A stretch of 50,872 nucleotides of DNA from a virus, in IMG/VR virus record IMGVR_UViG_3300048817_000011, positions 1-50,872 of that record, one strand, 5' to 3'. Shown here piece by piece: positions 8,928 through 17,437 of this stretch. The position numbers were made by a program, and so were the translations under genes. Below the pieces are notes generated by a model. The model did no database searches. It had not been told where the DNA came from and saw only the letters and a program-made list of their open reading frames with translations. Every line of letters starts with the position of its first letter. Within the stretch, counting starts at the first letter, position 1.

Positions 8928-8965
8928 CCGGTGTGGCAATAGCCTCCGGCTATCAGCTACACCGG
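8928..8965 (+). terminator. Stem-loop after MCP1
   Basis: CCGGTGT (8928-8934) pairs with ACACCGG (8959-8965), and inside it ATAGCC (8939-8944) pairs with GGCTAT (8948-8953). It sits between MCP1 and the next gene and lacks a T-run. It could be a leaky terminator or an mRNA 3'-end stabiliser that raises MCP1 over downstream genes. Confidence 0.5.
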
Positions 8966-8993
8966 GCTGGGCCTTCTCTGAAAGGAAACAGCA

Positions 8994-9416
8994 ATGCCTA
9001 GTTTTCCGCAGTACCCCAATGCTGTCCTGGTGGAGGCTGCGAACTATCGCCAGCTTACTCAGGGCACGCACGTCGCCGCTGGTGCTGTCGCAGTTGCGGC
9101 CAACGCCGGTGACATCATCAACAACGTGGTTGCCGCTGGTGATGCCAGCACTTATACCGTGACGCTGCCTCCGGCTGCGCTCGGTGGGCCTGTGTTGGTG
9201 AAGGTATCCGGTCAGTTCGGTTGTGTGTCGAACTCCGTCGTGATTATTCCGCAGGTTGCCGACACGGTGGCCGGGACGAAGATCGAAGGATTCGGTTCCA
9301 TCAAACTGATTCAGCCTCTGACCGCCGCCGGCACCGGGACTTCGGTTCTGCTTGCCAGTGATGGCACACAGTGGTGGATCATCAGCCGCGCCTTCAACAC
9401 CACGGACACTTGGTAA
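8994..9416 (+). CDS. Small beta-rich head protein, possible decoration protein
   Basis: This 140-residue ORF has an AAAGGAAA ribosome site. The sequence is rich in Val, Ala, Thr and Gly with alternating hydrophobic strands (for example GPVLVKVSGQFGCVSNSVVI) and has no membrane segment. It follows a capsid gene, where decoration proteins are often encoded, so a capsid-surface role is inferred. Confidence 0.65.
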   Translation: MPSFPQYPNAVLVEAANYRQLTQGTHVAAGAVAVAANAGDIINNVVAAGDASTYTVTLPPAALGGPVLVKVSGQFGCVSNSVVIIPQVADTVAGTKIEGFGSIKLIQPLTAAGTGTSVLLASDGTQWWIISRAFNTTDTW

Positions 9417-9420
9417 GCCG

Positions 9421-10122
9421 ATGAATGGGACCGAGGAGGGTTTCATTCACCACGCCGACGAAGATCAGTTGCTCATACCACCTGATCCGGTGATACTGCC
9501 GCCGGCTGTGTGCGATCCTCGCACGCCGCCGGTGGTAGCACCACGGCCGCATTACGAAATCGAAAGCATCAACACGAAAGTGTTGGTGGTTTCATCCTTC
9601 CTTCCCGGAAACAAGCCACTGGTAAGTGAGCGGTTCCCGGTGATGGGAGTGGAGTGTCAAGCGGAGTTTTCCTATTGGGCTGGATTGTCGAGTCAGTGGA
9701 ACTCCGAACGAACACTGATCAACGTCGAGCAGGACATGGAGTTCTCCGACGAACTGGTGGCTGAACTGGCGGACTGTCCGCACCCAGCGTGCGCGTATCC
9801 GTATCAGGTCTACCCTGGTGCGCTTGGCCGGTACATCTACTGCGCCACTCGTACAGAGCCGACGATTGATTCTCTCACCGGCAAGCCGTCAGACCCGGTG
9901 TGGATTTCCCCTGGTGATGAATGGGCCGTTTGGTCGTCCATCGGGTTCTGCAAACTTGCAGCGGAAGTCCGCGTGAAGCCACTGGATAAACTGTTCTGGC
10001 AGTGGCTTGAGCACGGCGTTAACCGCGTGGTCGGTAAGTACGCCGAGGTGCAGTGGCACATTCACTGGCCCGAGATACGACATCACCACGACTACGAAGC
10101 AATCCCGGATCATCTGTGGTGA
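9421..10122 (+). CDS. Glycosyltransferase-like protein between the capsid genes
   Basis: The 233-residue product contains LINVEQDMEF (near 99-108), an acidic E-x-D segment that could bind metal and nucleotide sugar, followed by a helix and CPHPACAYPY. This resembles GT-A-like proteins of actinobacteria and their phages (acidic motif, helix, then a Cys-Pro-x-x-Cys-x-x-Pro-Tyr pattern). A possible role is glycosylating capsid or tail proteins, known for some mycobacteriophages; that function is inferred. The ATG at 9421 follows the previous gene by two bases, making the longer in-frame start at 9352 unlikely. Confidence 0.5.
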   Translation: MNGTEEGFIHHADEDQLLIPPDPVILPPAVCDPRTPPVVAPRPHYEIESINTKVLVVSSFLPGNKPLVSERFPVMGVECQAEFSYWAGLSSQWNSERTLINVEQDMEFSDELVAELADCPHPACAYPYQVYPGALGRYIYCATRTEPTIDSLTGKPSDPVWISPGDEWAVWSSIGFCKLAAEVRVKPLDKLFWQWLEHGVNRVVGKYAEVQWHIHWPEIRHHHDYEAIPDHLW

Positions 10123-10130
10123 GGAGCAAG

Positions 10131-10373
10131 ATGAACACCATTCACAACCCAACACGCCGAGGCATTCACATTCCCGTTCTCAACGGAACGGTGTGGGCCG
10201 GGCAGACGGTTGAAGTAACCAGGGAGCAGGCGCTGGCGCTGGAGCATTCGTCTATCCTGGTCGTCCATGTCGATGAACCGCCGAAGCGGAAGTACACGCC
10301 GCGAGGCAGCAAGATTGCCGAAACGACTTCCGCGCCGGAAGTAGAAACCCGAAACGGAGATGCGGATGACTGA
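10131..10373 (+). CDS. Small protein upstream of MCP2
   Basis: An 80-residue ORF begins after GAGGAGCAAG. The first half is a short beta-like segment (IHIPVLNGTVWAGQTVEV), the second half is basic and then acidic and probably disordered. I recognise no family. Its last codons overlap the MCP2 start, so it may couple MCP2 translation. Confidence 0.6.
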   Translation: MNTIHNPTRRGIHIPVLNGTVWAGQTVEVTREQALALEHSSILVVHVDEPPKRKYTPRGSKIAETTSAPEVETRNGDADD

Positions 10374-11502
10374 CGTGCTGGTGACTAACGAGCCTCGGGT
10401 TTACGAGGAGCACAGTCCAAACTCTTTCTATCTTGACCAGGCGCGCGCAGCGATGCCGGGTCAGATGGGTCACCGTGACGCCGTTGAGCGGCTGTTCCGG
10501 TACTCTCAGGAACTTGAGTGGGAGATTGCCGTTCGGTCGAAGGAAGGTCAGCGCGCCGAGCGGTCAATCCGCCGGGGCATGGGCGAGAACCGTGCAGGAA
10601 TGTCCAGCATTGTGTCTACCTCTGGCGGATCGTTTGTTACGCCTCAGTGGCTTACGGAGTTGTATGCGCCATTCCGTTCGGCGGACCGGGCGTTTATCAA
10701 CCAGTGCCGAATGCTTCCGATTCCGGCGGTTGGAATGCAGTTCAACATTCCGTCCTTTGCTTCAACGGCCGCAGCGGGCGCACAGACGGACAACGATGGT
10801 GTATCAGACACCGACCCTACCGGGCTTGACCTTACGGTGACGCTCACCAATCAAGCCGGTGAGGTCAGCATATCGCAGCAGTTGTTTGACCAAGGTGGGG
10901 ACACTGGGGCGACCATTGACGCCATCGTCCAAGCGCAGATCAACTCGCAACTGAACGCTGCCATTGACGCCTATGCCATCACCGCGGCAATCGCCGCTGG
11001 CTCGGCGGTGACAGACGCCGCCGCCATCACCATCCCGCTGTGGTTCGCTGACCTCTCAGCGGCACGGGAGAAGCTGACAGACACCGCTGGTACTCGTCTT
11101 GCTGGTACGCACCTGTTCACCACGTCTGATCTTGCTGGCTACTTCACCAAGCAGGTGGACAACCAGAACCGGCCCATCTTCCTGCCCGACGCTGATGCTC
11201 TGATGGCGGCGAACGATAATCCGAAGTACGATGGATTCCTTGGCCTCGCACTTCCGGGTGGTTTGCTCTGGTACGCCGACGACAACATTCCGGCGAGTGG
11301 CGCAAACACTCAGCTAATCGTGGTTCGACCTTCGGAAATCCTGGCGTTTGAGTCTGACCCATTCGTGTTCGCATACCCGGAGACACAGGCGGAACACCTG
11401 TCTGTTGTGGTCGGTCTGCGGAAGTACGTTGCCGTTCTGCCTCGTTACGCCAAGGCCACTGCCACCATCGGTGGAGCATCGTACCCGCTCACGTTGGTCT
11501 GA
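10360..11502 (+). CDS. Major capsid protein 2 (HK97 fold, lacks N-terminal domain)
   Basis: This 380-residue protein is a clear paralogue of MCP1. Shared segments include PNSFY near residue 20 (MCP1 NSFF at 100), GGSFVTPQW, VSDTDPTGLDL, VSISQQLFDQ and PASGANTQLIVV. It lacks about the first 80 residues of MCP1, the presumed scaffold region. In T4, a separate vertex protein paralogous to the main capsid protein forms pentamers; a similar vertex or minor shell role is plausible. A second ATG at 10366 is an alternative start. Confidence 0.9.
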   Translation: MRMTDVLVTNEPRVYEEHSPNSFYLDQARAAMPGQMGHRDAVERLFRYSQELEWEIAVRSKEGQRAERSIRRGMGENRAGMSSIVSTSGGSFVTPQWLTELYAPFRSADRAFINQCRMLPIPAVGMQFNIPSFASTAAAGAQTDNDGVSDTDPTGLDLTVTLTNQAGEVSISQQLFDQGGDTGATIDAIVQAQINSQLNAAIDAYAITAAIAAGSAVTDAAAITIPLWFADLSAAREKLTDTAGTRLAGTHLFTTSDLAGYFTKQVDNQNRPIFLPDADALMAANDNPKYDGFLGLALPGGLLWYADDNIPASGANTQLIVVRPSEILAFESDPFVFAYPETQAEHLSVVVGLRKYVAVLPRYAKATATIGGASYPLTLV

Positions 11503-11505
11503 GCC

Positions 11506-12117
11506 GTGTCATTCAGCGCGGCGACAATCACACATACGTTCCAGAACGCGGACGGCACGTCCGCATCTGGTGCGGTGACGTTCACTCTCACGGACACCAT
11601 GACCAACGGGACGACCTCCCTAGTGCCGTCCGAAATCACCGCAACGTTGTCCGGTGGTGTGCTGTCACAGTCGCTCACAAGCAACGTGGACCCGGCGACG
11701 TGGACCATTGCGGTGACCGGATCACCTACGGGTGGCACGTTCTACCTCAACTGGAACGGACAGAACACCACGCCACTCGGCCCGACCGCTACGGCGGCGC
11801 AAGTGCAAGCGGCGCTGAACGCCATCCCGCAGTTGCAGAATGTGACATGCTCTGGTGGACCTCTGCCGGCTGCCGTCACCATCTCTAACTTCCCTGGTGC
11901 AACCACGCCAGTTGCCGTAGTGTCGTTCTCCGGGGGCACCTCTCCCGGTGTCACTGTTGCGAACGTCGCCACAGGCACATCACCAGGCGCTCCGCTCAGC
12001 ACACAGTGGCGTGTTGACCTCCGCATCCTTGGTGCGAAGCCGACAACGGAGTTCATCGTCGTGCCGGCTGGCGGCGGATCAATCGACCTTTACACCCTGC
12101 TTCCCTCGACTCAGTAA
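11506..12117 (+). CDS. Decoration-like head protein with an inserted repeat domain
   Basis: The 203-residue product starts at GTG. Its outer halves (about 1-65 and 165-203) form one beta-rich domain ending TEFIVVPAGGGSIDLYTLLP. Between them, about 66-160 match a repeat common in phage surface proteins: GSPTGGTFYLNWNGQ followed by TAAQVQAALNAI. The arrangement suggests a domain inserted into a head-decoration fold. It follows MCP2, so it probably sits on the capsid surface or neck. Confidence 0.65.
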   Translation: MSFSAATITHTFQNADGTSASGAVTFTLTDTMTNGTTSLVPSEITATLSGGVLSQSLTSNVDPATWTIAVTGSPTGGTFYLNWNGQNTTPLGPTATAAQVQAALNAIPQLQNVTCSGGPLPAAVTISNFPGATTPVAVVSFSGGTSPGVTVANVATGTSPGAPLSTQWRVDLRILGAKPTTEFIVVPAGGGSIDLYTLLPSTQ

Positions 12118-12126
12118 GGATCGCCA

Positions 12127-12804
12127 ATGTCGAACACGTACGGCACTTGGAATCAAAACTCCGAGTCAATGGTGTGGCTGGACTACGTGGACGTTCAACT
12201 GGATGTCAAACCGTGGATGCAGATTCCCACTGCCGAAACTACGTGGGACACTCAACTGGAACTCCTCACCAGCATGGCGTGCCAATGGGCACAGAGGAAG
12301 TTGGGACAGCCGATTGGACCAACACACTTCTCCCGTAAGTTCAACGGATGGACAGGGTGGAACGGCGCGTACATCATGCTGCCGTATTTCCCCGTTCTGG
12401 AAATCACCGAAGTGGTTGAGTGGTGGGGCATCTCTGGTCCGCACAACTTGCAGGAGTCAACGTTCACCAATCAGGTTGACGGGTTCCAGATAACGCGCCA
12501 CACTGGTCTACTCACTCGGGTGTTTCCAGGGCTTGTGCAGAAGCCCTGGTTCCCCGGCTCACTGAACATTCAGGTGGACTGGACAGCCGGTTGGAATCCG
12601 ATTCCAATGGATTGGAAAGTCGCCACGCTTGAGTTTATAGCGCACTGGTTTCGCAATGTGTTCCAGCAAACGTCCAACTCTCTTGGGAGCACGGGCACCG
12701 GTGATTCGTACGACCCTGAGGTGGTAGCAAACGGTCTGTGGCAAGGTGAGCCGTTGCGGATCGCAAGTCTGCTCAACACTGCCAATCAGATCGGGATGGG
12801 CTAA
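12127..12804 (+). CDS. Head-tail connector protein
   Basis: The 225-residue protein lies directly after the head genes and before a tail-terminator-like gene. Its largely helical, Trp-rich sequence (LELLTSMACQWAQRKLGQ; WKVATLEFIAHWF) resembles gp6/gp15-type adaptors that bind the portal base. The call rests mainly on position and general pattern. Its stop overlaps the next start. Confidence 0.65.
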   Translation: MSNTYGTWNQNSESMVWLDYVDVQLDVKPWMQIPTAETTWDTQLELLTSMACQWAQRKLGQPIGPTHFSRKFNGWTGWNGAYIMLPYFPVLEITEVVEWWGISGPHNLQESTFTNQVDGFQITRHTGLLTRVFPGLVQKPWFPGSLNIQVDWTAGWNPIPMDWKVATLEFIAHWFRNVFQQTSNSLGSTGTGDSYDPEVVANGLWQGEPLRIASLLNTANQIGMG

Positions 12805-13307
12805 TGCCGCTGACACTCTCCACTACGGTCACGCCGGCCATTGCTCAACTGTTCACTTACATGCAAGCGGTTGCGACTGCTAACGCTGGGTTTCCTGGTG
12901 GCGAAGTGATGACCAGTATTGGTCCTCCGATTGGCCGGCCGTCAAACAACTACATGATGGTTGGCGACTGGCAGACCGGACAACTGTTCACCAACTACCA
13001 GCAGACCTTCGCCAGTTTGCCAGCGATTGCGAACCGCAAGTTTGAGACTTACGAGATTCCTTGCACCGTGCGAGTGTGGAATGGTGACACCAATCCGACA
13101 ACTCGGCTCTCCGAAATCACCGCATTGATTGATGGTGTGATGGGAGAACTTGCGAACGATCCGAACGGTAGTGGTTCAATCTCGCCATCCGGAACTTGGG
13201 AAGTTCGGTCATGGGAGATTGCATCCACTGGCCCGTTTGAGGGCAAGGGCTGGGGCATACTCGCCACGTTTCTCGTCGCCGTATTCAACGTACAGATTGC
13301 CAACTGA
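12804..13307 (+). CDS. Probable tail terminator / neck protein
   Basis: A 167-residue alpha-beta protein with ITALIDGVMGELANDP helices and a C-terminal strand pattern ending GWGILATFLVAVFNVQI. Proteins of this size and pattern between the head-tail adaptor and tail tube gene usually cap the tail tube. The assignment is by gene order rather than a unique motif. Confidence 0.6.
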   Translation: MPLTLSTTVTPAIAQLFTYMQAVATANAGFPGGEVMTSIGPPIGRPSNNYMMVGDWQTGQLFTNYQQTFASLPAIANRKFETYEIPCTVRVWNGDTNPTTRLSEITALIDGVMGELANDPNGSGSISPSGTWEVRSWEIASTGPFEGKGWGILATFLVAVFNVQIAN

Positions 13308-13317
13308 GGAGCACTCA

Positions 13318-13485
13318 ATGCGCTTGCAGAACACCTCCGGTTTTACCGTTACCGACTACCTCACACAGCAGCAGGCCGAGCCTGATGCCGTGATTGAAGT
13401 GGACGACGACCTCCGCGAGAACTACGAAAACCATCCGGTGTGGGCTGAACTGCCCGCGCTGCCACCCACAGGAGATAACGCATGA
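13318..13485 (+). CDS. Small acidic protein upstream of the tail tube gene
   Basis: A 55-residue ORF starts after GAGGAGCACTCA. It is acidic (DAVIEVDDDLRENYENHP) with no recognised domain. Its stop overlaps the tail tube ATG by 4 bases, which supports a real gene coupled to it. Confidence 0.55.
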   Translation: MRLQNTSGFTVTDYLTQQQAEPDAVIEVDDDLRENYENHPVWAELPALPPTGDNA

Positions 13486-14525
13486 CGACCGGCATAGCTT
13501 CGGGCCTTGGTGCAACAACCGGACTGGCGCTTGAGGCGACGGTCGGAACGTTCATCACGCCGACCACCTGGATACCTTTCAACAAGGCTGATTTCCAGTT
13601 GAAAAAGACGCCAGTGGTTTCGCAGGCGTTGCGCGGTTCGCGCTTCCTTGAGGTGACGCGGCGTAACGTGGTTGAGTACGGCGTGGATGGTTCACTGGCG
13701 TTTGACGTTGCCATGAATCAGTTTGGAAAACTGTTCACCGCTTGTATGGGTGGAACTAGCCCCACATACACCGCGCTGGCCTCACCAGCATTTCTCGGCA
13801 CATGGACACCCGGTATCCTTGAAGGCGTGGCGCTGTCCGTGCAGAAGGGTATTCCGGAACTTCCGAGCGGGACGATTCAGGCGTTCAGTTACGCCGGCTG
13901 CAAGATTACGGAGTGGACACTCTCACTGCAACGCGGTGGTCTGCTTACTCTGGACTTGACGCTCGACGGTTGGTCCGCCAACACCTCGACCTCATACACC
14001 GCTGCCACGTACCTCACTGGTGCCTCAGCGCCCGGTATCTTCTCCTTCAACATGGGTGCATTGAAGACCGGTGGGTCGCTTACGCTCAACCCCACCACGC
14101 TCTCGACCTCAACGGGTTCTGCACCTACTGCGGTCGTGTCCGGGTTTTCCATCAAGGGGTCCAACAAGTTCAAGACGGACCGTTACCCGCTTGGATCGCA
14201 GACCAAGGTGGAGCAGATTTCCAACGCCTTTACGGAAATCACTGGTGAGATTGACATTGAGTTTGCCAACCTGACCGACTACTACACACCATTCGTGGCT
14301 GACACCACCGAGCCGTTGCTGTTCACGGTGACCGGCCTGACTCCCATCGTCAGTGCCGTTTACCCGCTGGTTCAGGTTGCGGTTTCGGCGGCTAAGTTTG
14401 ACGAGGCGGACGTATCTGAATCCGGTCCGGATGTCATTGTTGCCAAGGTTCCTTTCACCGCCTACGATGACGGAAACGGAAACACGATGCAGATTCAGTA
14501 CATCACAACGGACACCGCTCCGTGA
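13482..14525 (+). CDS. Major tail (tube) protein
   Basis: The 347-residue product fits phage major tail proteins: an N-terminal GLALEATVGTFITPTTWIPF, the FDVAMNQFGKLFTACMGG region, a long beta-rich middle and EITGEIDIEFANLTDYY. It polymerises as rings to form the tail tube. Position before the assembly chaperone and tape measure supports the call. Confidence 0.88.
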   Translation: MTTGIASGLGATTGLALEATVGTFITPTTWIPFNKADFQLKKTPVVSQALRGSRFLEVTRRNVVEYGVDGSLAFDVAMNQFGKLFTACMGGTSPTYTALASPAFLGTWTPGILEGVALSVQKGIPELPSGTIQAFSYAGCKITEWTLSLQRGGLLTLDLTLDGWSANTSTSYTAATYLTGASAPGIFSFNMGALKTGGSLTLNPTTLSTSTGSAPTAVVSGFSIKGSNKFKTDRYPLGSQTKVEQISNAFTEITGEIDIEFANLTDYYTPFVADTTEPLLFTVTGLTPIVSAVYPLVQVAVSAAKFDEADVSESGPDVIVAKVPFTAYDDGNGNTMQIQYITTDTAP

Positions 14526-14530
14526 TCGAA

Positions 14531-14546
14531 GACGGCCAGCGCCGTC
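14531..14546 (+). terminator. Stem-loop after the major tail gene
   Basis: GACGGC (14531-14536) and GCCGTC (14541-14546) form a perfect 6-bp stem with loop CAGC. There is no T-run, so it may only slow transcription or stabilise the abundant upstream mRNA. Confidence 0.35.
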
Positions 14547-14584
14547 CGGATACACCAACAACCGAATATCCCTGAGGAGGAAAT

Positions 14585-14869
14585 GTGAAACTGACTGTTA
14601 AAGGAATCGAGTACGAGTTCAGCGAGGATTCGCTGACCAACCGTGAGGCAATGGACATTGAAAAGGTGACTGGCGGATCATTTGGTCAGTTCACCGAGGC
14701 GTTGAAGGATGGCTCAACTCTCGCCCTTACGGCGATGGTGTGGACCGTGCAGAAGCGCGACAATCCAAGTCTGCGGTTTGGCGATGTGGAGTTCACGTTC
14801 GGTGAGTTGGAAGTTGTGAGTGATGAACCGGAGGCCGACGCGCCTGCGGTCCCCAGCGCGCCGGTCTGA
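14585..14869 (+). CDS. Tail assembly chaperone, short form
   Basis: The 94-residue protein begins with GTG after TGAGGAGGAAAT and contains the KLTVKGIEYEF...SLTNREAMDIEKVTG pattern of siphovirus assembly chaperones. It should coat the tape measure protein during tail assembly. An open -1 frame runs on from its end and encodes a typical chaperone extension, so a frameshifted long form is expected. Confidence 0.8.
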   Translation: MKLTVKGIEYEFSEDSLTNREAMDIEKVTGGSFGQFTEALKDGSTLALTAMVWTVQKRDNPSLRFGDVEFTFGELEVVSDEPEADAPAVPSAPV

Positions 14870-15036
14870 AACCACCCGAACTGGTTACAGACCGGCGTTT
14901 GCGTTACATCGGAGTGTTTGCCGAACTGTTCGGTATCCGACCGTGGGAGTATGACCGGCTTACGGTAATAGAAACACGGTTGCTGGAACAGTACGTCAAC
15001 AAACGCATCCAGTCAATGAAGTCAAAGGATGAGTAA
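14827..15036 (+). CDS. Tail assembly chaperone C-terminal extension (-1 frame)
   Basis: This frame opens after a TGA at 14824 and closes at TAA 15034-15036. From about 14896 it encodes RRLRYIGVFAELFGIRPWEY and then a DRLTVIETRLLEQY stretch, typical of the long form of chaperones. It has no credible start of its own and lies in the -1 frame relative to the short form. Slippage must fall between 14827 and 14869. No canonical heptamer is present; the best candidate is GGTCCCC at 14848-14854. The fusion would be about 150 residues. Confidence 0.65.
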   Translation, partial: TGGRRACGPQRAGLKPPELVTDRRLRYIGVFAELFGIRPWEYDRLTVIETRLLEQYVNKRIQSMKSKDE

Positions 15037-15485
15037 TGGCAAAAACTCAAGCCAGTGTGTCGGCTTTCATCGACGTTACGGACTTGAAAAAACTTGCCGT
15101 TGACTTGAAGGCTGCCGACCCTGAGGCAGCGAAGCAGTTGCGTCTTGGTCTTCGTGCCGCTGCCGATGTAGTTGCAGCGGCGGCGAAGATTGAGGCCAGT
15201 TGGTCGAGCACCATTCCGGACTCGATCAAAACATCCGCAGCCGGCGCACTGTCGGCAAAGGTGAAAGCAGGTGGTGCGAAGGCACCGTCCGGTGCTCCAT
15301 TTGAGAACCACGGCCAGCCGGGAACATTTCGACACCCGGTGTTTGGCAACAAGTCAAACTGGGTGGATCAGCCAGCGCGTCCATTCCTTGCGCCTGCTGC
15401 CGATGACAAGTCGGCCACAGTGGAAGACATGGTGCTTGACGCCATACAGACCGGATTCACCGCCTTGGGATTGGACGTACTCTGA
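15036..15485 (+). CDS. HK97 gp10-like tail completion protein
   Basis: The 149-residue protein has a helical N-terminus and a C-terminal pattern GTFRHPVFGNKSNWVDQPAR followed by PFL, characteristic of HK97 gp10-type proteins that join heads and tails or complete tails. It usually lies before the tail tube gene; here it lies between the chaperone extension and tape measure, sharing single-base or short overlaps with both. Confidence 0.7.
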   Translation: MAKTQASVSAFIDVTDLKKLAVDLKAADPEAAKQLRLGLRAAADVVAAAAKIEASWSSTIPDSIKTSAAGALSAKVKAGGAKAPSGAPFENHGQPGTFRHPVFGNKSNWVDQPARPFLAPAADDKSATVEDMVLDAIQTGFTALGLDVL

Positions 15486-17437
15486 TGGCCGTTCGCACAG
15501 TTACCATTGCGCTGACCGGTTCATCGGCGCAGTTGCAAGCTGCACTCCGTGACGCCGGCCTCACAGCCGACACCACTGCGGAGGATATGTCCACTTCGTT
15601 CTCCGTTGCCAATGACAAGATGGCGGCATCGTCTGGCAAGTTGTCGGGCATATTCGCCGGTCTGTTCGGTGCAGGCAACCCAATCTCCAAGGGACTCGAC
15701 GCCATCTCGTCCAAGTTCAAGGGCGCAGACGGCGCAGCCACCACGTTTGGCTCCAAGTTGCAGGGAGTCGGTGCGATTGCAACGGTCGGACTCGGTGTGG
15801 CTGTTGTCGGAGTTGGTGTCGCCGCTGTTAAAATGGCCTCTCAGTTTGATGACGCACAGGCGCAAGTAAAGGTTGCCGTTGACAACGCTGGCGCATCGTG
15901 GGGCAAAAACAAAACGGCGATTGACAATGCGGAGAACTCCCTCGCCAAATACGGATTCAACTCCACGCAGGTCGCACAGGTATTGCCTGGATTGATTATG
16001 TCCACGGGCAAGGTGAGCACGGCGACCAAGGATTTGTCCGTCGCTGCCGACCTTGCGCGTGCGAAAAACATCAGTCTCACCACAGCATCGGCCGACTTGC
16101 AGAAGGTGTACGCCGGTTCAAGCCGAGTGCTTACCTCATTGGGTCTGAACCTTGATGTCGGAACCGGAAAGTTGAAGACGATCCAGTCGGCAACACAGAG
16201 CCTTGCCGGTGCGAATATCACCCTGAAAAACACACAGGAAAAAATCGCAGACGGAACTCTCAAAGGGGTTGCTGCCAATCAGGCGCTCGCCGGCGCACAG
16301 CGCACGGTATCTCTCGACTCTCAGAAGTTGCACCAGGATCAGTCTGCCGTTGGCGACATCCTTACCGCAGTCACCAAGAAAACACAGGGCGCTGCCGGCG
16401 CATTTGGTAACACGCTGTCTGGTCAAGTTGACAAGGCGAAGGCGTCGTTTCACAACATCTTTACCGAGCTTGGCGAAAAGCTGATCCCGATTGTGACGCG
16501 TATGTCCGGAATACTTGCTGACTTCGTTACGTGGTTGACTAATCACCAGACCGTTTTTCTGGCGCTTGCGGCCGTGATCGGAACGGTATTAGTTGTGGCG
16601 ATTGGTGCGTTTGTTGCCGGTATGGTAACGGCAGCCGCAGCGTCCGCCGCCACCGCCGCCACCGCTGTGATTGCCTTCGGCAGCATGGTTGTTGCCGCCG
16701 CTCCGATTCTCTTGCCGATTGCCGCTATCGTGGCCGCACTGGTTGCGGTTGGTGTTGGCATTGACTTGCTGGTCACGCACTGGTCAACAGTGTGGGGCGC
16801 AATCCAGAACGCCGTGCAGGTTGTCGTTTCGGCAATCACCGGAATGTGGAACACCTTGTGGAGTGACATCACCGGTCTGGTTGATTCGGCAGTCGGTTTC
16901 ATTACTTCGCACTGGCAGACCATCCTGCAAATCTTGCTCGGACCAATCGGTGCGGCATGGGCTGGATGGCAAAAGTTTGGTGGAGACATCACCTCATTTT
17001 TCTCTGCGATTCCCGGTGCAATCGGTAAGGTTTTCTCCGGTCTTGGCGAGGTCATCTCTGCGCCGTTCAAGGCGGGATGGCAAACCTTGAAGGGGATTCT
17101 GAATGACATCATTAACGGCATCAACTCATTGATCAATGGCTACAACAATATCCCGTTCCTTCCGAATGTTCCGGACCTGCCACACCTTGCGGTTGGTACT
17201 AAGGACTTCAAGGGTGGACTGGCAATGGTTGGTGAGCGGGGACCGGAGTTGGTGTACCTTCCCGGTCACTCGCAAGTCGTTCCCAATAACCAGTTGGGTG
17301 AACATCTCGGAACAGGCAGTTCGCCGGTTGCAGCGCCCGGCGGAAGTAGCGGTCATCAGATCACCGTGATTGCTAACTCCAACGCAAGTCCGCATGACAT
17401 TGCTAGTGAGATTGGTTGGAAGTTGAGGGTATCGTAA
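15485..17437 (+). CDS. Tape measure protein
   Basis: The 650-residue product sets tail length and is ejected with DNA. It has an N-terminal helical region, low-complexity Ala/Gly/Thr segments, several hydrophobic stretches about 350-430 (AAVIGTVLVVAIGAFVAG and others) and the C-terminal GGLAMVGERGPELVYLP signature of tape measure proteins. Length suggests a tail of roughly 100 nm, using the rule of about 1.5 angstrom per residue. It begins on the previous stop codon and ends on the next start. Confidence 0.93.
   Translation: MAVRTVTIALTGSSAQLQAALRDAGLTADTTAEDMSTSFSVANDKMAASSGKLSGIFAGLFGAGNPISKGLDAISSKFKGADGAATTFGSKLQGVGAIATVGLGVAVVGVGVAAVKMASQFDDAQAQVKVAVDNAGASWGKNKTAIDNAENSLAKYGFNSTQVAQVLPGLIMSTGKVSTATKDLSVAADLARAKNISLTTASADLQKVYAGSSRVLTSLGLNLDVGTGKLKTIQSATQSLAGANITLKNTQEKIADGTLKGVAANQALAGAQRTVSLDSQKLHQDQSAVGDILTAVTKKTQGAAGAFGNTLSGQVDKAKASFHNIFTELGEKLIPIVTRMSGILADFVTWLTNHQTVFLALAAVIGTVLVVAIGAFVAGMVTAAAASAATAATAVIAFGSMVVAAAPILLPIAAIVAALVAVGVGIDLLVTHWSTVWGAIQNAVQVVVSAITGMWNTLWSDITGLVDSAVGFITSHWQTILQILLGPIGAAWAGWQKFGGDITSFFSAIPGAIGKVFSGLGEVISAPFKAGWQTLKGILNDIINGINSLINGYNNIPFLPNVPDLPHLAVGTKDFKGGLAMVGERGPELVYLPGHSQVVPNNQLGEHLGTGSSPVAAPGGSSGHQITVIANSNASPHDIASEIGWKLRVS

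Noticed and set aside
7596-9446. A 616-codon open frame on the minus strand opposite MCP1 and the next gene
   Set aside because: It is antisense to well-supported genes, rich in His, Arg and Gly, has no recognisable domain, and reflects codon bias of the plus strand.
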